Part shown: in pieces, positions 18,923-28,992 of the stretch
How positions within the stretch are numbered: position 1 is the first letter of the stretch
Layout of the letters: each line of letters starts with the position of its first letter
NCBI RefSeq assembly: GCF_963665995.1
Contig: NZ_OY762512.1
Span: 1 to 64,000, forward strand
Origin: Pleurocapsa sp. FMAR1
GTDB taxonomy: Bacteria > Cyanobacteriota > Cyanobacteriia > Cyanobacteriales > Xenococcaceae
DNA length: 64,000 nucleotides
Direction of reading: 5' to 3'
Program-made: the position numbers and the translations under genes
Notes under the pieces: model-generated
What the model was told of the DNA's origin: nothing
The model's database searches: none
The model's input: only the letters and a program-made list of their open reading frames with translations

Positions 18923-20467
18923 ATGAATAATCAAGATCATGCAGTGACCATTTCGCCAATGGACGAATATAATCAGCAGTTGCTGGCTAACGTTCATCCC
19001 CCAGACTGGGCAAATCCTAAATCCGTAGATTGTTATGATTTGGTTGTGATTGGTGCAGGTACAGCAGGACTAGTTACAGCCAAAGGTGCAGCAGGATTAG
19101 ATATTGGTTTGAAAGTCGCCATGATCGAAAAAAACCTCATGGGCGGAGATTGTTTAAATGTAGGCTGTGTCCCCTCAAAGTGCCTAATTCGTTCTTCCCG
19201 TGTGGTAGCAAACATGAAAGAGTCTTTAGCTTATGGAGTTAAACCCCCAGAAAATATTGAGGTCGATTTCCCTAAAGTAATGGCAAGGATGCGTCAGGTA
19301 AGAACTAAGATTAGTCCAGTAGATTCGGCAGTAGCAGCTAAAAAAGCAGGGGTTGATGTTTTTTTTGGTGAAGCAAGTTTTGAGAATGAGAATACTATTA
19401 TTGTAAACGGGCAAACCCTGAAGTTTAAAAAGGCGGTAATTGCCAGCGGTGCGAGGGCAGCAAAACCCAGAATTGAAGGGATAGAAGAAGTCGGATATCT
19501 AACTAACGAAAATGTTTTTTCCCTCACGGCATTACCTAAAAGGCTAGCGGTAATTGGCGGAGGTCCAATTGGTTGCGAACTAGCTCAGGCTTTTAATCGT
19601 TTGGGTAGTGAAGTCATTTTATTTCACAAAAATTCTCATTTACTCGATAAAGAAGATCCAGACGCAGCAAAGATAATACAACAAGCATTTGTCAAAGAAG
19701 GTATACGCTTAGTTTTAAACTGCCAGCTACAGAGAGTTGAGCAGAGTGTGGAAGGTAAAGTGATTAGCTTTAAAGGTGATGGTGAACCCGAATCAATTGT
19801 AGTCGATGAAATTTTGGCTGGTGCAGGTAGGCAGCCTAATGTCGAAAGTCTCCATTTAGAGGCAGTGGGAGTAGAATATGATCCCCGAAAAGGAGTAAAA
19901 GTAAATGACAATTTACAAACTTCCAACTCCAAAATTTATGCTGCGGGAGATATTTGTATGAATTGGAAATTTACCCATGCTGCTGATGCTGCTGCGCGAA
20001 TTGTGATTAAAAACACTTTATTTTCTCCCTTTGGTTTGGGCAAATCGAAGCTGAGTGATTTGGTTATGCCTTGGGTAACTTATACCGATCCTGAAATTGC
20101 TCATGTGGGAATGTATGAATCAGAGGCACAGGCAAAAGGAATTAGCTGCAACACCATTAAAATCAACTTTGATGAAGTTGATCGCGCCTTGGCAGATGGA
20201 GAAACCGAAGGCTTTCTGAAAATTCTCCACAAACAAGGTTCAGACGAAATTTTAGGAGCAACCATAGTCGCCCCTCACGGTGGAGAAATGATTAGTGAGA
20301 TTACTACAGCGATTATTGGCAAGATGGGCTTGAGTAAACTGGCTACAGTTATTCATCCTTATCCCACTCAAGCAAGTGCTATTAAACAGGCGGCTGATAC
20401 TTATCGTCGAACTTTATTAACTGAAAGAACTAAAAAGTTATTGAGCTTTTTGAGCAAATTGTCTTGA
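18923..20467 (+). CDS. FAD-dependent pyridine nucleotide-disulfide oxidoreductase (mercuric reductase-like)
   Basis: 514 residues. FAD motif VIGAGTAGLVTA, redox-active disulfide in GGDCLNVGCVPSKCL, NAD(P) motif AVIGGGPIGCELAQAF, AAGDICMNWKFTHAAD, and the dimerisation domain with the catalytic histidine (VIHPYPTQA). It lacks an N-terminal heavy-metal domain and the C-terminal cysteine pair of true MerA, so the mercuric reductase name used in databases is probably not its function. Probably co-transcribed with the TVP38-family gene. Confidence 0.9.
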   Translation: MNNQDHAVTISPMDEYNQQLLANVHPPDWANPKSVDCYDLVVIGAGTAGLVTAKGAAGLDIGLKVAMIEKNLMGGDCLNVGCVPSKCLIRSSRVVANMKESLAYGVKPPENIEVDFPKVMARMRQVRTKISPVDSAVAAKKAGVDVFFGEASFENENTIIVNGQTLKFKKAVIASGARAAKPRIEGIEEVGYLTNENVFSLTALPKRLAVIGGGPIGCELAQAFNRLGSEVILFHKNSHLLDKEDPDAAKIIQQAFVKEGIRLVLNCQLQRVEQSVEGKVISFKGDGEPESIVVDEILAGAGRQPNVESLHLEAVGVEYDPRKGVKVNDNLQTSNSKIYAAGDICMNWKFTHAADAAARIVIKNTLFSPFGLGKSKLSDLVMPWVTYTDPEIAHVGMYESEAQAKGISCNTIKINFDEVDRALADGETEGFLKILHKQGSDEILGATIVAPHGGEMISEITTAIIGKMGLSKLATVIHPYPTQASAIKQAADTYRRTLLTERTKKLLSFLSKLS

Positions 20468-20536
20468 CCAACGCTCACAGATTAGTTACTTATTGGTGTG
20501 CATTGAGAGCAAATTTTAATTTGAATATGTTTTTGT

Positions 20537-21145
20537 ATGCCAATGAGCAAAAATGACCAAATAAATGTAGAGCATGATCTATATCTTGAAGAAAAATCTT
20601 TAGTCGATCTGCGTACCTATGACCTTTCTAACTTTGAGCGGGGTAGATCGACCTGGGTTGTAATACTATGGTGGCTAGTTCAGGCGATCGCTTTTCCTCT
20701 AAGTCTTCATAATTTAAACAATTTTCGCTGCTTTTTATTGCGTCTTTTTGGGGCAAAAATAGGCAAAGGTGTAGTAATTCGCCCTACCGCTCGTTTTACT
20801 TATCCTTGGAAAGTAGAAATCGGTGATTATAGTTGGGTTGGCGATGACGTTGTATTTTACAGCGTAGATCGGATTATAGTCGGCTCTCACTGTGTCATTT
20901 CCCAAAAATCTTATCTTTGTACTGGTAGTCACGACATCCAAGACAAATCATTTGCTCTTATTACCGCACCCATCACAATTGGTAATGGTGTTTGGGTAGC
21001 TACCGACTGTTTTATTACTGCGGGCATAAATATCGGTTCTAATAGCGTTATTGGAGCAAGAAGCAGCGTCATGAAGAGCATTCCTGCTAGAAAAGTTGCT
21101 TGGGGAAGTCCCTGTGTTGCTCATTATTCTAGAACAATTACTTAG
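20537..21145 (+). CDS. WcaF-like acetyltransferase (left-handed beta-helix)
   Basis: 202 residues. After an N-terminal hydrophobic segment (WVVILWWLVQAIAFPLSL) the protein shows hexapeptide repeats: IGKGVVIRPTARFTYPWKVEIG, then GSHCVISQKSYLCTGSHDI, ITIGNGVWVATDCFITAGINIG and SNSVIGARSSVM. This matches the family called putative colanic acid biosynthesis acetyltransferase WcaF. It likely O-acetylates a sugar in exopolysaccharide or lipopolysaccharide synthesis. No other polysaccharide genes adjoin it here. Confidence 0.85.
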   Translation: MPMSKNDQINVEHDLYLEEKSLVDLRTYDLSNFERGRSTWVVILWWLVQAIAFPLSLHNLNNFRCFLLRLFGAKIGKGVVIRPTARFTYPWKVEIGDYSWVGDDVVFYSVDRIIVGSHCVISQKSYLCTGSHDIQDKSFALITAPITIGNGVWVATDCFITAGINIGSNSVIGARSSVMKSIPARKVAWGSPCVAHYSRTIT

Positions 21146-21266
21146 AAAAGCAAAAGCTACCTACTCAAATAGGATTTAGATATAAATACCCTTGAGCAAA
21201 ATCAGGTTTTAAAGTCATACCTAATATTTAAGGTCTTAGTTATGATAACCAACCAAAACGCAACTA

Positions 21267-22018
21267 ATGAAATATGTAGACCTGCAACGAAGGCTAAAAC
21301 AATATCAAATTGCATAAATAGTAAAAGTTAAGTTAAATTCTTCTTTAGCAATTTTAGAAGCAGAATATCAACGCTGTTTAGATCTAGGGCTATCACAAAC
21401 TGATTTAGAACGATTAGCTTCTATCCGAGAAGGTAAAAACTTAGAGCTTATTTCGACCTTGGATATTTATACGTGTCCAGAGAATTTTGCTGAAAATTAT
21501 TAAAGCCAAAACTTACGCTTTGGAAGAAGTTAAACATCTTCAAGAACTTAAACTGTCTTCCCCTATTTTTGAAAACAAACAATATGACTTTATAACCAAA
21601 AATTCTTGGTCAAAATGCGTTTGCTTTATCGATAACTTAACCAAAAACTCACAAGAGTTTCTCAAATTCAGCAAGACTTAGAAGCTTTTACTACTGCAAA
21701 AAGAAGCAGAAATAGAACAGAAAAATAGCTAGATTGAGCCAACAGTTAGAAAATTGCGATCGCGAAATTAATCATCTACAATCTGAATTAAATAAAGGTC
21801 TTCACGAATTAAAATTAAAATATCGCTGGTTGATTGCCCAGTTTATTCAAGAGCGTGCCGCCAAGCAACAAAGCGATCGTCAGAATAAAAGTCTACAAAC
21901 TTGTCAGAACTTGTTTAAAAAAGCTCAAAGAAAGCTTAATTCTCTACAGTGTGAAAACCAGCTACTAAGACAGGAAAATGTTTATCTACGTAATAATACT
22001 AAAATGCTGCGGGTCTAA
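21267..22018 (+). pseudogene. Decayed coiled-coil protein gene
   Basis: From the ATG at 21267 the frame reads MKYVDLQRRLKQYQIA, hits TAA near 21315, then continues in the same frame with VKLNSSLAILEAEYQRCLDL and LELISTLDIYTCPENFAENY before another stop. Two further frames carry it on: 21487-21681 (YALEEVKHLQELKLSSPIFE) and 21734-22018 (REINHLQSELNKGLHELKLK). All parts are glutamine/leucine-rich helical coil. One nonsense codon and at least two frameshifts break the gene. I do not recognise the parent family. Confidence 0.7.
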
Positions 22019-22060
22019 ATAGGCAAAAGGCAATATTATCTCTTACCTATTTATTACTTC

Positions 22061-22897
22061 TTACTTAAAAATAGCTGGTTTGCGATCGGAATTATTAGGA
22101 CGAGCAGGCACAGAGCTACTTTTGGTTAGTCGCTGTCCTGTACCACCATCAGCAGGATCAAGAAAGGGTTTAAGATTAATATTTTTAGGTGAACGACGGC
22201 TGCCATTGTTACCAGAATTACCACCAATGACCTTACCCACTTCATCTAAAATATTTCCCCCAGATTGACCATCGCCAAAGGTATAAACACCCTGGGTTTG
22301 TTGACCATCATCAGCAACTAATAAGTTGTCAAAAATTAGATCGCGAGTCAACTTAGGATCTTGTCCAGGGGGAACAGTCAAAATTAGACGGCAGTCAGTA
22401 GGATCTAGTTGAGTTGTCACACAGATAGTATCGTAGCCATTTTCAACGCCAGTCGACAACTCTAGAAGTCCATCTTGACGATAGGTTTCAAAACGGCTGG
22501 TGATAGCGTCACAACGTTTTTTAGGAGTCCAACCACCACCTAATTCACTAGGAATTGCCCAAGGATATGCTTGGTTGGGTTGGCTTTCAGGGGAGTACAT
22601 TACCGTATATTCATTATTAACTAATTGGCAGGTAAATCTAGTATCAGCACTGCTGATAGAAGTAGAAGGAGGAGAACTAGGACTGTTGGGTTGATTAATT
22701 ATTACTTCTGGCGGTTCTTTAGTTTGGCTAATAACCTGACGTAACTGCTGAATGCTGTTGAAGTCTAGATTTTTTACAGGTAGGGCATTGGCATTGCTGG
22801 CACTACTCCAAAAAACTAATGCCAAGCTAGGAATGCTAGCCAAAGAAACCAATGATTTTAAATGATTGTTTGAAGAGTTCATAAATTGTAGTGACAC
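22061..22897 (-). CDS. COP23-domain secreted protein
   Basis: 278 residues with a signal peptide (hydrophobic stretch ending near SNANA). The central COP23 domain is recognisable by its paired cysteines and spacing: TRFTCQLVNNEYTVMY, GGWTPKKRCDAITSRFETY, ENGYDTICVTTQLDPTDCRLIL and PPGQDPKLTRDLIF. A proline/serine-rich spacer precedes it and a glycine/basic tail follows. COP23 was described as a circadian-oscillating membrane protein in Cyanothece; the biochemical role is unknown. Start ATG at 22897, with an in-frame ATG five codons on. Confidence 0.83.
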   Translation of the reverse strand: MSLQFMNSSNNHLKSLVSLASIPSLALVFWSSASNANALPVKNLDFNSIQQLRQVISQTKEPPEVIINQPNSPSSPPSTSISSADTRFTCQLVNNEYTVMYSPESQPNQAYPWAIPSELGGGWTPKKRCDAITSRFETYRQDGLLELSTGVENGYDTICVTTQLDPTDCRLILTVPPGQDPKLTRDLIFDNLLVADDGQQTQGVYTFGDGQSGGNILDEVGKVIGGNSGNNGSRRSPKNINLKPFLDPADGGTGQRLTKSSSVPARPNNSDRKPAIFK

Positions 22898-23323
22898 TGT
22901 ATTTATTTTCTGAGATTCTACAAGATTAGCGATTTAAAATACCAATAGTGCAAATTGTTTATTTTGCGCTTTATATAGTTTTGACGATCAATAAAGGCAA
23001 ATGTTTCTGAGCAACCCTAGAATTATATATTTACGGATGTTACGCCTTAATTACGGAAACATATTGAAATCTCATTTAGCTGCGTAACATCAGCGTCCGA
23101 AGAAAAAATATTGATAAATTTGATAGCATTACCTGAATTTTGGGGAACTATAGAATTGAGATTAGCTTAATTTAATTTCAGATCGCAACATAGGTTTTTT
23201 ATCACTATTTGATGAAAAGTAACTACACCTAAATATTTACTAAAAAGTCCTTATTTCAACCGCAATAATGTTGAGCAGCATTTTGTTAGTAAACTGCGAT
23301 TACTTTATACGAGGAAGTTTATA
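22898..23323. other. Intergenic region upstream of the PATAN regulator
   Basis: 426 AT-rich bases between divergent genes with no convincing ORF. Near 23034-23092 there are short related words (gatgttacgcc, aattacggaaac, gcgtaacatcag) that could be partial inverted repeats. GAGGAAG just before 23324 is the ribosome site for the next gene. Confidence 0.5.
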
Positions 23324-24523
23324 ATGACGACTGCCAAAACTGAAGCTGGTTATACTCAAACTCATATTCAACACTTTACGGCTACTAAACAAATTGAACT
23401 TTTTGAGTCTCTCAAAGAATCTCGGTTTAGCGGTCAGTTAGTCATCTCCGATACTCAAAATCGTACTTGGGTATTTTATCTGTATTTAGGGCGTATTGTA
23501 TACGCTAGCGGCGGGATACATCCCGTTAGAAGATGGAGAAGACACGTTGTTGCTTATTGTCCAGAAAGATTAGCTCATGTCGAAGAAATTCAGTTAGCTC
23601 TAGCTAATATTGCCCAAGAAGAATCTAGAATTTCTTGGGAATATCAGCTTTTATCAGTTTGGATCGATCAAAACAAAATCAGTCGCGATCAGGCTACAAA
23701 AGCAATTACGGCTACGGTAATTGAAATTTTGTTTGATGTGACCCAAGCAATGGATGTGACTTGTAAATCAATCGAAGACAATTTACTAACCAATAGGTTA
23801 ATTTTGATCGATGCCGAACAAGTTATCAAAGAAGCAAACAAGCTGTATTCAGCTTGGCAAGATGCTAAGATAGCAGACCGTCCTGATATGGCTCCCATTA
23901 TTCGTCAGCCAGAAGCCTTACAAAAAAGAACTTCTGCCCAAGTTTATCAAAATCTGACTCACTTGTTGGATGGTCAACAAAGTCTGCGGGATCTAAGTGT
24001 GCGGATGAAGCGAGACGTAGTTACCGTAACTCGCTCATTGCTGCCATATATTCAGCTAGGTCTAGTGCAGCTAGGTGAAATTGACGATATTGCGCCTCCT
24101 GTATCTACGCCAGTTGCTCAACAACTATTTAAAACAAAAACTCCTCGTCGTGTAACCATTGCCTGTATTGATGACAGTCCAGTTGTCTGTAAAATAATGG
24201 AGAGCATTATTACCGAGGCTGGATACCAATTTGTGCAGGAAATGGATGGCTTGAGAGCGATCGCGGTTTTGCTCAGTCGTAAACCAGATTTGATTTTTTT
24301 AGATCTAGTCATGCCAAATACTAACGGCTATGAAATTTGTTCCCAGCTACGCCAACTGTCTTTTTTTAAAAGCACTCCCATCGTCATTCTTACAGGTAAT
24401 GATGGCATTGTCGATCGAGTTAGAGCCAAAATGGTAGGCTCAACAGATTTTTTGGCTAAACCTGCTCAACCAGAACAGGTTTTAGAAACTATTAATAAAT
24501 ATGTAGTCCAGAAGAAAAATTAA
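23324..24523 (+). CDS. PatA/PixG-type response regulator (PATAN domain plus REC)
   Basis: 399 residues. The N-terminal part (about 15-260) is a PATAN/DUF4388-like domain (LFESLKESRFSGQLVI ... YLYLGRIVYASGG) that ends in a small helical module. The C-terminal receiver (about 275-395) has acidic CIDDSPVV, phospho-acceptor aspartate in LIFLDLVMPNTNG and the lysine in FLAKPAQP. Relatives are PixG and TaxP1, first regulators of phototaxis/pilus clusters, and PatA of heterocyst patterning. Here a broken CheY-like gene follows 191 bases later, as PixH follows PixG, but no CheW, MCP or CheA gene comes next. Confidence 0.88.
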   Translation: MTTAKTEAGYTQTHIQHFTATKQIELFESLKESRFSGQLVISDTQNRTWVFYLYLGRIVYASGGIHPVRRWRRHVVAYCPERLAHVEEIQLALANIAQEESRISWEYQLLSVWIDQNKISRDQATKAITATVIEILFDVTQAMDVTCKSIEDNLLTNRLILIDAEQVIKEANKLYSAWQDAKIADRPDMAPIIRQPEALQKRTSAQVYQNLTHLLDGQQSLRDLSVRMKRDVVTVTRSLLPYIQLGLVQLGEIDDIAPPVSTPVAQQLFKTKTPRRVTIACIDDSPVVCKIMESIITEAGYQFVQEMDGLRAIAVLLSRKPDLIFLDLVMPNTNGYEICSQLRQLSFFKSTPIVILTGNDGIVDRVRAKMVGSTDFLAKPAQPEQVLETINKYVVQKKN

Positions 24524-24714
24524 GCGAACAATATTTCTTCAGCAAGAAGCTTGCTGTTTGGCAAAAGAAAATATTAAGCAGTTTTTACTTATTGTTAATT
24601 TGATTCTATTAAAGGGAACTATATGTATTGTCCACAAAAAAATTAATCTTTTGAATTTAAAAGTAGGAAACGACAACCGCTCAAAATTATTAATAACTGG
24701 GAATAACAATTATT

Positions 24715-25078
24715 ATGGGATATACATTGATTGTTGATGACTCGGCTACGGAGAGCTCGATTATTACAGGGTGTTTAAAAGAAGTTGAAATTAATATATC
24801 CGTTGCTTTGAGTGGAGAAAAAGCATTAGAAAAAATTGAGCATAATTGTCCTGATTTAATTGTCTTAGATATCGTTCTACCAAGACGTAGCAGTTTTGAG
24901 ATTTTTCGCCAACTCGAAACCTCGAAAAATACTAGTAAAATACCGATTATTCTTTGTTCTACCAAGGGTACGGAAATGGATAAATTCTGCGGCAAAATAG
25001 CAGGGTGCTGATGTTTATATTCCTAATCCAATAGATCGAGAAGAATTAATTCATACAGTGAAAAAATTGATTTATTAG
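24715..25078 (+). pseudogene. Frameshifted CheY-like response regulator (PixH-type)
   Basis: The frame opens MGYTLIVDDSATESSIITGC with VLDIVLP carrying the phospho-acceptor aspartate and CSTKGTEMDKF, but then runs into a stop at 25011. One base must be removed near 24996-25000 to restore QGADVYIPNPIDREELIHTV, the normal last helix with the proline of the KP motif. The length is then 120 residues, right for a single-domain CheY. The conserved lysine of the usual TKP motif is replaced by asparagine (PNP), a further sign of relaxed constraint. The gene is a pseudogene unless the extra base is a sequence error. Confidence 0.78.
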
Positions 25079-25150
25079 AGGCGTTTTCACCAAGAAAAAC
25101 TAAGATAAAAAATCTAGGTAGTGTCAAAGAGGTAATGAAGCATTATAGTA

Positions 25151-26219
25151 ATGTACAAAGTACCAGATAGCACCTAGATGATTCTCCAACGATTTAGAAA
25201 ACGATAAAGTGTCTTGGCGAGCATTCCCTAAGCGATCGCTTATTAAAAATAAAAGAAATTGAGTCAGCAGTTGATAATAACAATTTCGAGATAGCTAAAA
25301 CACTTAGTTTAGAATTTATTAATAAGTTTGGCTCAGAAACCACAGCAAAACATAATTTAGAAAATCATATTCAGCCTCTTTTAGAACGTCAAATTTGGCA
25401 AACTCAAAACTGGCAAGAAATAGTCGTAAAAACCGAACAAATTTGGTTGGAACAACAGAATATTGATTCTCTACATAACTGGGCGATCGCTAGCTATTAT
25501 CTTTCTCAGATAGATTCAAACAAGTTAGGCTATTTTGTAATTGCTTGGTTAACAGCTTTAGCCAATATAGACTCAGATCCTAGCTTACAAAATGTTCCCT
25601 GGTTGGGAAGCAACTCTATAGATATCAAAGATGTTTCCGCCAAACTAAAGCAAGTATTAGAAAATACGATCAATGCTGTTAAAGATGAGGATATTGATAA
25701 GTATTTAAAACTACGAGATGTTTATCGTCGAGACATGGTGACATTATCTTTAATGCAGCAGAATAATTGTGGCATAAGAGTTAAGCAGCAATTGTTTATT
25801 CTTCCTGGCTATTATGAGCGTTTTCGTATTTTGCCGAACAACAAGCTATACAACTTGCTCAAAAGCTAGATGACAAAAAAATTAGTCTCCAGCAAGGATT
25901 AGATGAACTAAAAAAAGTACAGGATATTGACCGCAAAAATAATACTATCCTCAATCTAATTGAAACAGTCGAAATTCAACTAGAGCTAGAAAAAATAAAT
26001 CGTGCTATGCAACAAGAATTCAAAGAAGGTGTTCAAATAGCAAAAAGATCGCGTCATGAAAAAGTTCGCTTTAGAGTTGCTGAAGTTTGTGTTGATATTA
26101 TTTTAGAAAGCTCAAAGAGCGGTAGTTTGAACTATCAACAGATGAACTTTGCCCACACGAACCAGCATTTAGACCTGTTTACAGTCAGTTGGGAATTTAT
26201 TAAGGAGAAAACCAAAATC
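25151..26219 (+). pseudogene. Decayed gene of unknown family
   Basis: Pieces in different frames join into one protein-like series. MYKVPDST ends at TAG (25175-25177); LENDKVSWRAFPKRS lies in a second frame (25194-25238); a long third frame (about 25240-25869) runs from LLKIKEIESAVDN through NVPWLGSNSIDIKDVSAKLK to LFILPGYYERFR; then EQQAIQLAQKLDDKKISLQQ resumes in the second frame and continues to the next gene. At least two frameshifts and one nonsense codon are needed. Mostly helical, TPR-like in feel. I cannot name the family. Confidence 0.65.
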
Positions 26220-26777
26220 ATGAATAAACAATCGCCAACACCTAATCCTTATGATGTTTTAGAAGTTTCATCTGGAGCATCTAACAAAGAAATCACTGTC
26301 GCCTTTGCCATGGCAATGAAGCGTCGTCAATATCCACCAGATGCGATCGCTCTTGCTCGTAAAAGTTTAATGAATCCCGAAGAGAGGATTATTGCCGATT
26401 ATTTACGTCCTATTATCGGTACTGTTAAACGTTTTAAACGCAGCGATCTATTTGCTTTAGATAGACTAGCACCCAAGCTAGAATTTTTATCAGAATTTGA
26501 TTGTTTAGATAGTGCGATCGCCTACGTAAACCGTGCCACCAGGCTTTTAGGAGATGGTTTAGCACTGGTCAGAGAAATGTCTGATCTACTCAAACACAGC
26601 AATACGGAAATTCTGGCAGCTAGCCTTAAGTCTCCTGAAGAAGCTGCTGCGACCCTGCAAGCAGGAGCGCATCACCTCACCGTTCCTATGTCAATTTTAC
26701 AGGCAATGGCAACTCATGATTTATCAGATAAGACCGTAACTGAGTTTCTAGATAAGGGAATCGGTATTTCTATTTAG
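26220..26777 (+). CDS. J-domain-like protein lacking HPD
   Basis: 185 residues from the ATG at 26220, chosen because AAGGAG lies 12 bases upstream. The open frame actually extends upstream into the decayed gene. The N-terminus NPYDVLEVSSGASNKEITVAF and RKSLMNPEERIIADYLRP resemble a DnaJ domain (PYxVLxV, and the asparagine-proline of the last helix), but the catalytic HPD of true J-proteins is replaced by YPPD. So it probably does not stimulate Hsp70 in the classic way. The C-terminal part is helical and unassigned. Confidence 0.6.
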   Translation: MNKQSPTPNPYDVLEVSSGASNKEITVAFAMAMKRRQYPPDAIALARKSLMNPEERIIADYLRPIIGTVKRFKRSDLFALDRLAPKLEFLSEFDCLDSAIAYVNRATRLLGDGLALVREMSDLLKHSNTEILAASLKSPEEAAATLQAGAHHLTVPMSILQAMATHDLSDKTVTEFLDKGIGISI

Positions 26778-26896
26778 AGACAAAATTACAGGCGCACTTA
26801 GGCATATAATCGCGAAGGACTTGTCCGTTTATCCTTATGGAAAAAGGGCGTGACCTCCGCATCTAAGAGTTTGATATTTTATTTTCTAGAGTTACC

Positions 26897-28234
26897 TTAC
26901 TTAGGACTAGCAACAGGAGCAGCGTTTTTAGTTTTGCTAATAAACTCATTTTGTAAAATTGCTACTGCTCTTGAATATTGAGGATCTGCGTCTGTACCAA
27001 TCAAGCTGGGATTAATACTTAAATCAGTTTGCTGCTGACGATTTAAATCCACTGTAATATTTGGAGCAATACCTTTTTTATTGATGTCTACACCATTGGG
27101 AGGATAGTAGTGAGCAATAGTCACTGCTAAACCAGAACCATCGGAAAGAGAATGAACTGACTGTACTGTACCCTTACCATAAGTGCGACTACCTACAAGC
27201 TTGGCTCGATGATTTTGTTTTAAAGCTCCTGCTAAAATCTCGCTGGCACTGGCAGAGTAGCCATCAACTAGCACTACTAAAGGCAAATCAGTTAATGCTT
27301 TACCATTAGCTGCAAATTTATCGTTACCACCTTTGCGATCTATGGTAGAAACAATTGCTCCTTTTTCCATCCACAAACGGGCAATTTCTACACCAGAAAA
27401 CAGTAAGCCTCCTGGATTTCCCCGCAGATCTAAGACAAAGCCAGAGGCTTGCTTAGAACTTAAATCTTGGATCGCTTTCTGCATTTGTTCTGCTGCGTGG
27501 GAGCTAAATTCATCTAGCTTGATATACCCTACTTTGGAGTTTCGTTCTTGATTAAGAGCGTAGCTAACCGAAGGAAGTTCAATTTGCGCTCTGGCAATGG
27601 CTACATCAAAAGTTGGCTTTTCTGGACGAGCTATGGTTAATTTTACTTGGGTACCGACTTCACCCTTGATTTCTGCCGAAGCTTGTTCTAACGACATTGA
27701 TTTTGTCGGCTTGCCATTAATGCTTTGTATATAGTCTCCTGCTTTTAATCCCGCTCTGCTTGCTGGTGAATTTGGAATAGGTTCAACCACAACTAGCTTA
27801 TTAGTTTTTTTGTCCGTTCCCAAACGAATACCAATACCTGATAATTCTCCTGAAGTTTGGCTAGTTAGTTCTGCGTATTCCTCTGGATCTAAAAATCTGG
27901 TGTAGGGATCGCCCAAATCTTTGAGAGATTTACGAATAGCCTGATATGCAGCTTTATTATCACTATATTTATTTTTTAATAATTGTTGACGCTGAATTTT
28001 CCAGTCAATATGGTTAAAGTCAGGATCTACATATTCGCTATTGATAATCTGCCATACTTCATCAACAACAGTTTTAGGGCTATTTTCTAAAGCGGCGGCT
28101 ACAGGTGCAGTATTTTGGGGTATTAACAAAGAAGCTGTTGTCAAAGCAACGCCTAATGTAATAGTTCTTGAACAATGTTTTTTAAATCTTAGTGAGCTTA
28201 AAATAAAACCAAAACGCTTAGAAGAATAGTTCAT
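26897..28234 (-). CDS. Carboxyl-terminal processing protease (S41 family, Ctp)
   Basis: 445 residues with an N-terminal signal/anchor helix (ITLGVALTTASLLIP). Then a helical region, a PDZ domain (LSGIGIRLGTDKKTNKLVV, SPASRAGLKAGDYIQSINGK) and the S41 catalytic core with serine in DGYSASASEILAGALK and lysine in GSRTYGKGTVQ about 25 residues later. The family includes CtpA, which trims the D1 precursor in the thylakoid lumen, and CtpB/CtpC. I cannot say which paralogue this is. The ATG at 28234 starts a basic n-region. Confidence 0.93.
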   Translation of the reverse strand: MNYSSKRFGFILSSLRFKKHCSRTITLGVALTTASLLIPQNTAPVAAALENSPKTVVDEVWQIINSEYVDPDFNHIDWKIQRQQLLKNKYSDNKAAYQAIRKSLKDLGDPYTRFLDPEEYAELTSQTSGELSGIGIRLGTDKKTNKLVVVEPIPNSPASRAGLKAGDYIQSINGKPTKSMSLEQASAEIKGEVGTQVKLTIARPEKPTFDVAIARAQIELPSVSYALNQERNSKVGYIKLDEFSSHAAEQMQKAIQDLSSKQASGFVLDLRGNPGGLLFSGVEIARLWMEKGAIVSTIDRKGGNDKFAANGKALTDLPLVVLVDGYSASASEILAGALKQNHRAKLVGSRTYGKGTVQSVHSLSDGSGLAVTIAHYYPPNGVDINKKGIAPNITVDLNRQQQTDLSINPSLIGTDADPQYSRAVAILQNEFISKTKNAAPVASPK

Positions 28235-28515
28235 GAGCTAGCTAAAGTAAGAAGGATGATTTTGATAAGTTACCCTGGAAGATGAGTTTCTAAACTTTCG
28301 ATAAAATAGTATCTCAGTTATTTGGCAGAAATAGTAAAAATAGTGTTGATAGATGACTAAGATTTTAAAATCAGACTAACCTATTTACATCAGTATAACT
28401 GAAGTCTTTTTATACGATGCCAAAATAACTTCAAATTACTGCTCTGATATGTAGGTATAGCATCTTGCTGTTGTTACAGACTGAAAATAGTAGATTAGAT
28501 ATGCCTAACTTAAGA

Positions 28516-28953
28516 TTAGGCGGCAATAAAATCAAGTATAATTTGGCGCGGGAGATCCCCTAAAGCTCTGAATTCTTTATTTTTTGGCGAATACCCGAAA
28601 CCATTTTTTATCTCTGCCAAAGTCAATAAACCAAAATCATCCCCTTCGTTAAGTTCTAAATTATCTATTGTGACACAGAGGTGACAAGAAAAAACATAAC
28701 GCGCGTATTTGTTGTCATTATAAGAATTAAACTTGGTTAATTGCTCAACGGGATAGTTAATCTCTTCGATTAATTCTCTTCTTAGTCCTGCTTCTGGATT
28801 TTCTCCTGGTTCTATATGACCTCCAAATAGTCCCCATACCCCTGGATAAATAATACTAGGAATGTTGTCTCGCAACTGCATCAAATACTTCCCGTCTTGA
28901 TGAATTATCGCGATCGCTATTGGTATTAGATGCTGAACAGAGCGATCGCTCAT
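28516..28953 (-). CDS. NUDIX hydrolase
   Basis: 145 residues. The NUDIX box is complete: GHIEPGENPEAGLRRELIEE, with the REL..EE metal-binding helix. Preceded by WGLFG, typical of MutT-like folds. Substrate unknown, perhaps a nucleotide diphosphate derivative. The ATG start overlaps a GCGATCGC site. It is likely in the same direction as the lipoprotein gene upstream, 39 bases away. Confidence 0.9.
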   Translation of the reverse strand: MSDRSVQHLIPIAIAIIHQDGKYLMQLRDNIPSIIYPGVWGLFGGHIEPGENPEAGLRRELIEEINYPVEQLTKFNSYNDNKYARYVFSCHLCVTIDNLELNEGDDFGLLTLAEIKNGFGYSPKNKEFRALGDLPRQIILDFIAA

Positions 28954-28992
28954 AAAACTTAGTTGATTGATAATTTATAATTATGGCATATA

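Noticed and set aside
19226-19932. Minus-strand frames inside the FAD oxidoreductase gene
   Set aside because: Antisense shadows of a strongly supported plus-strand gene.
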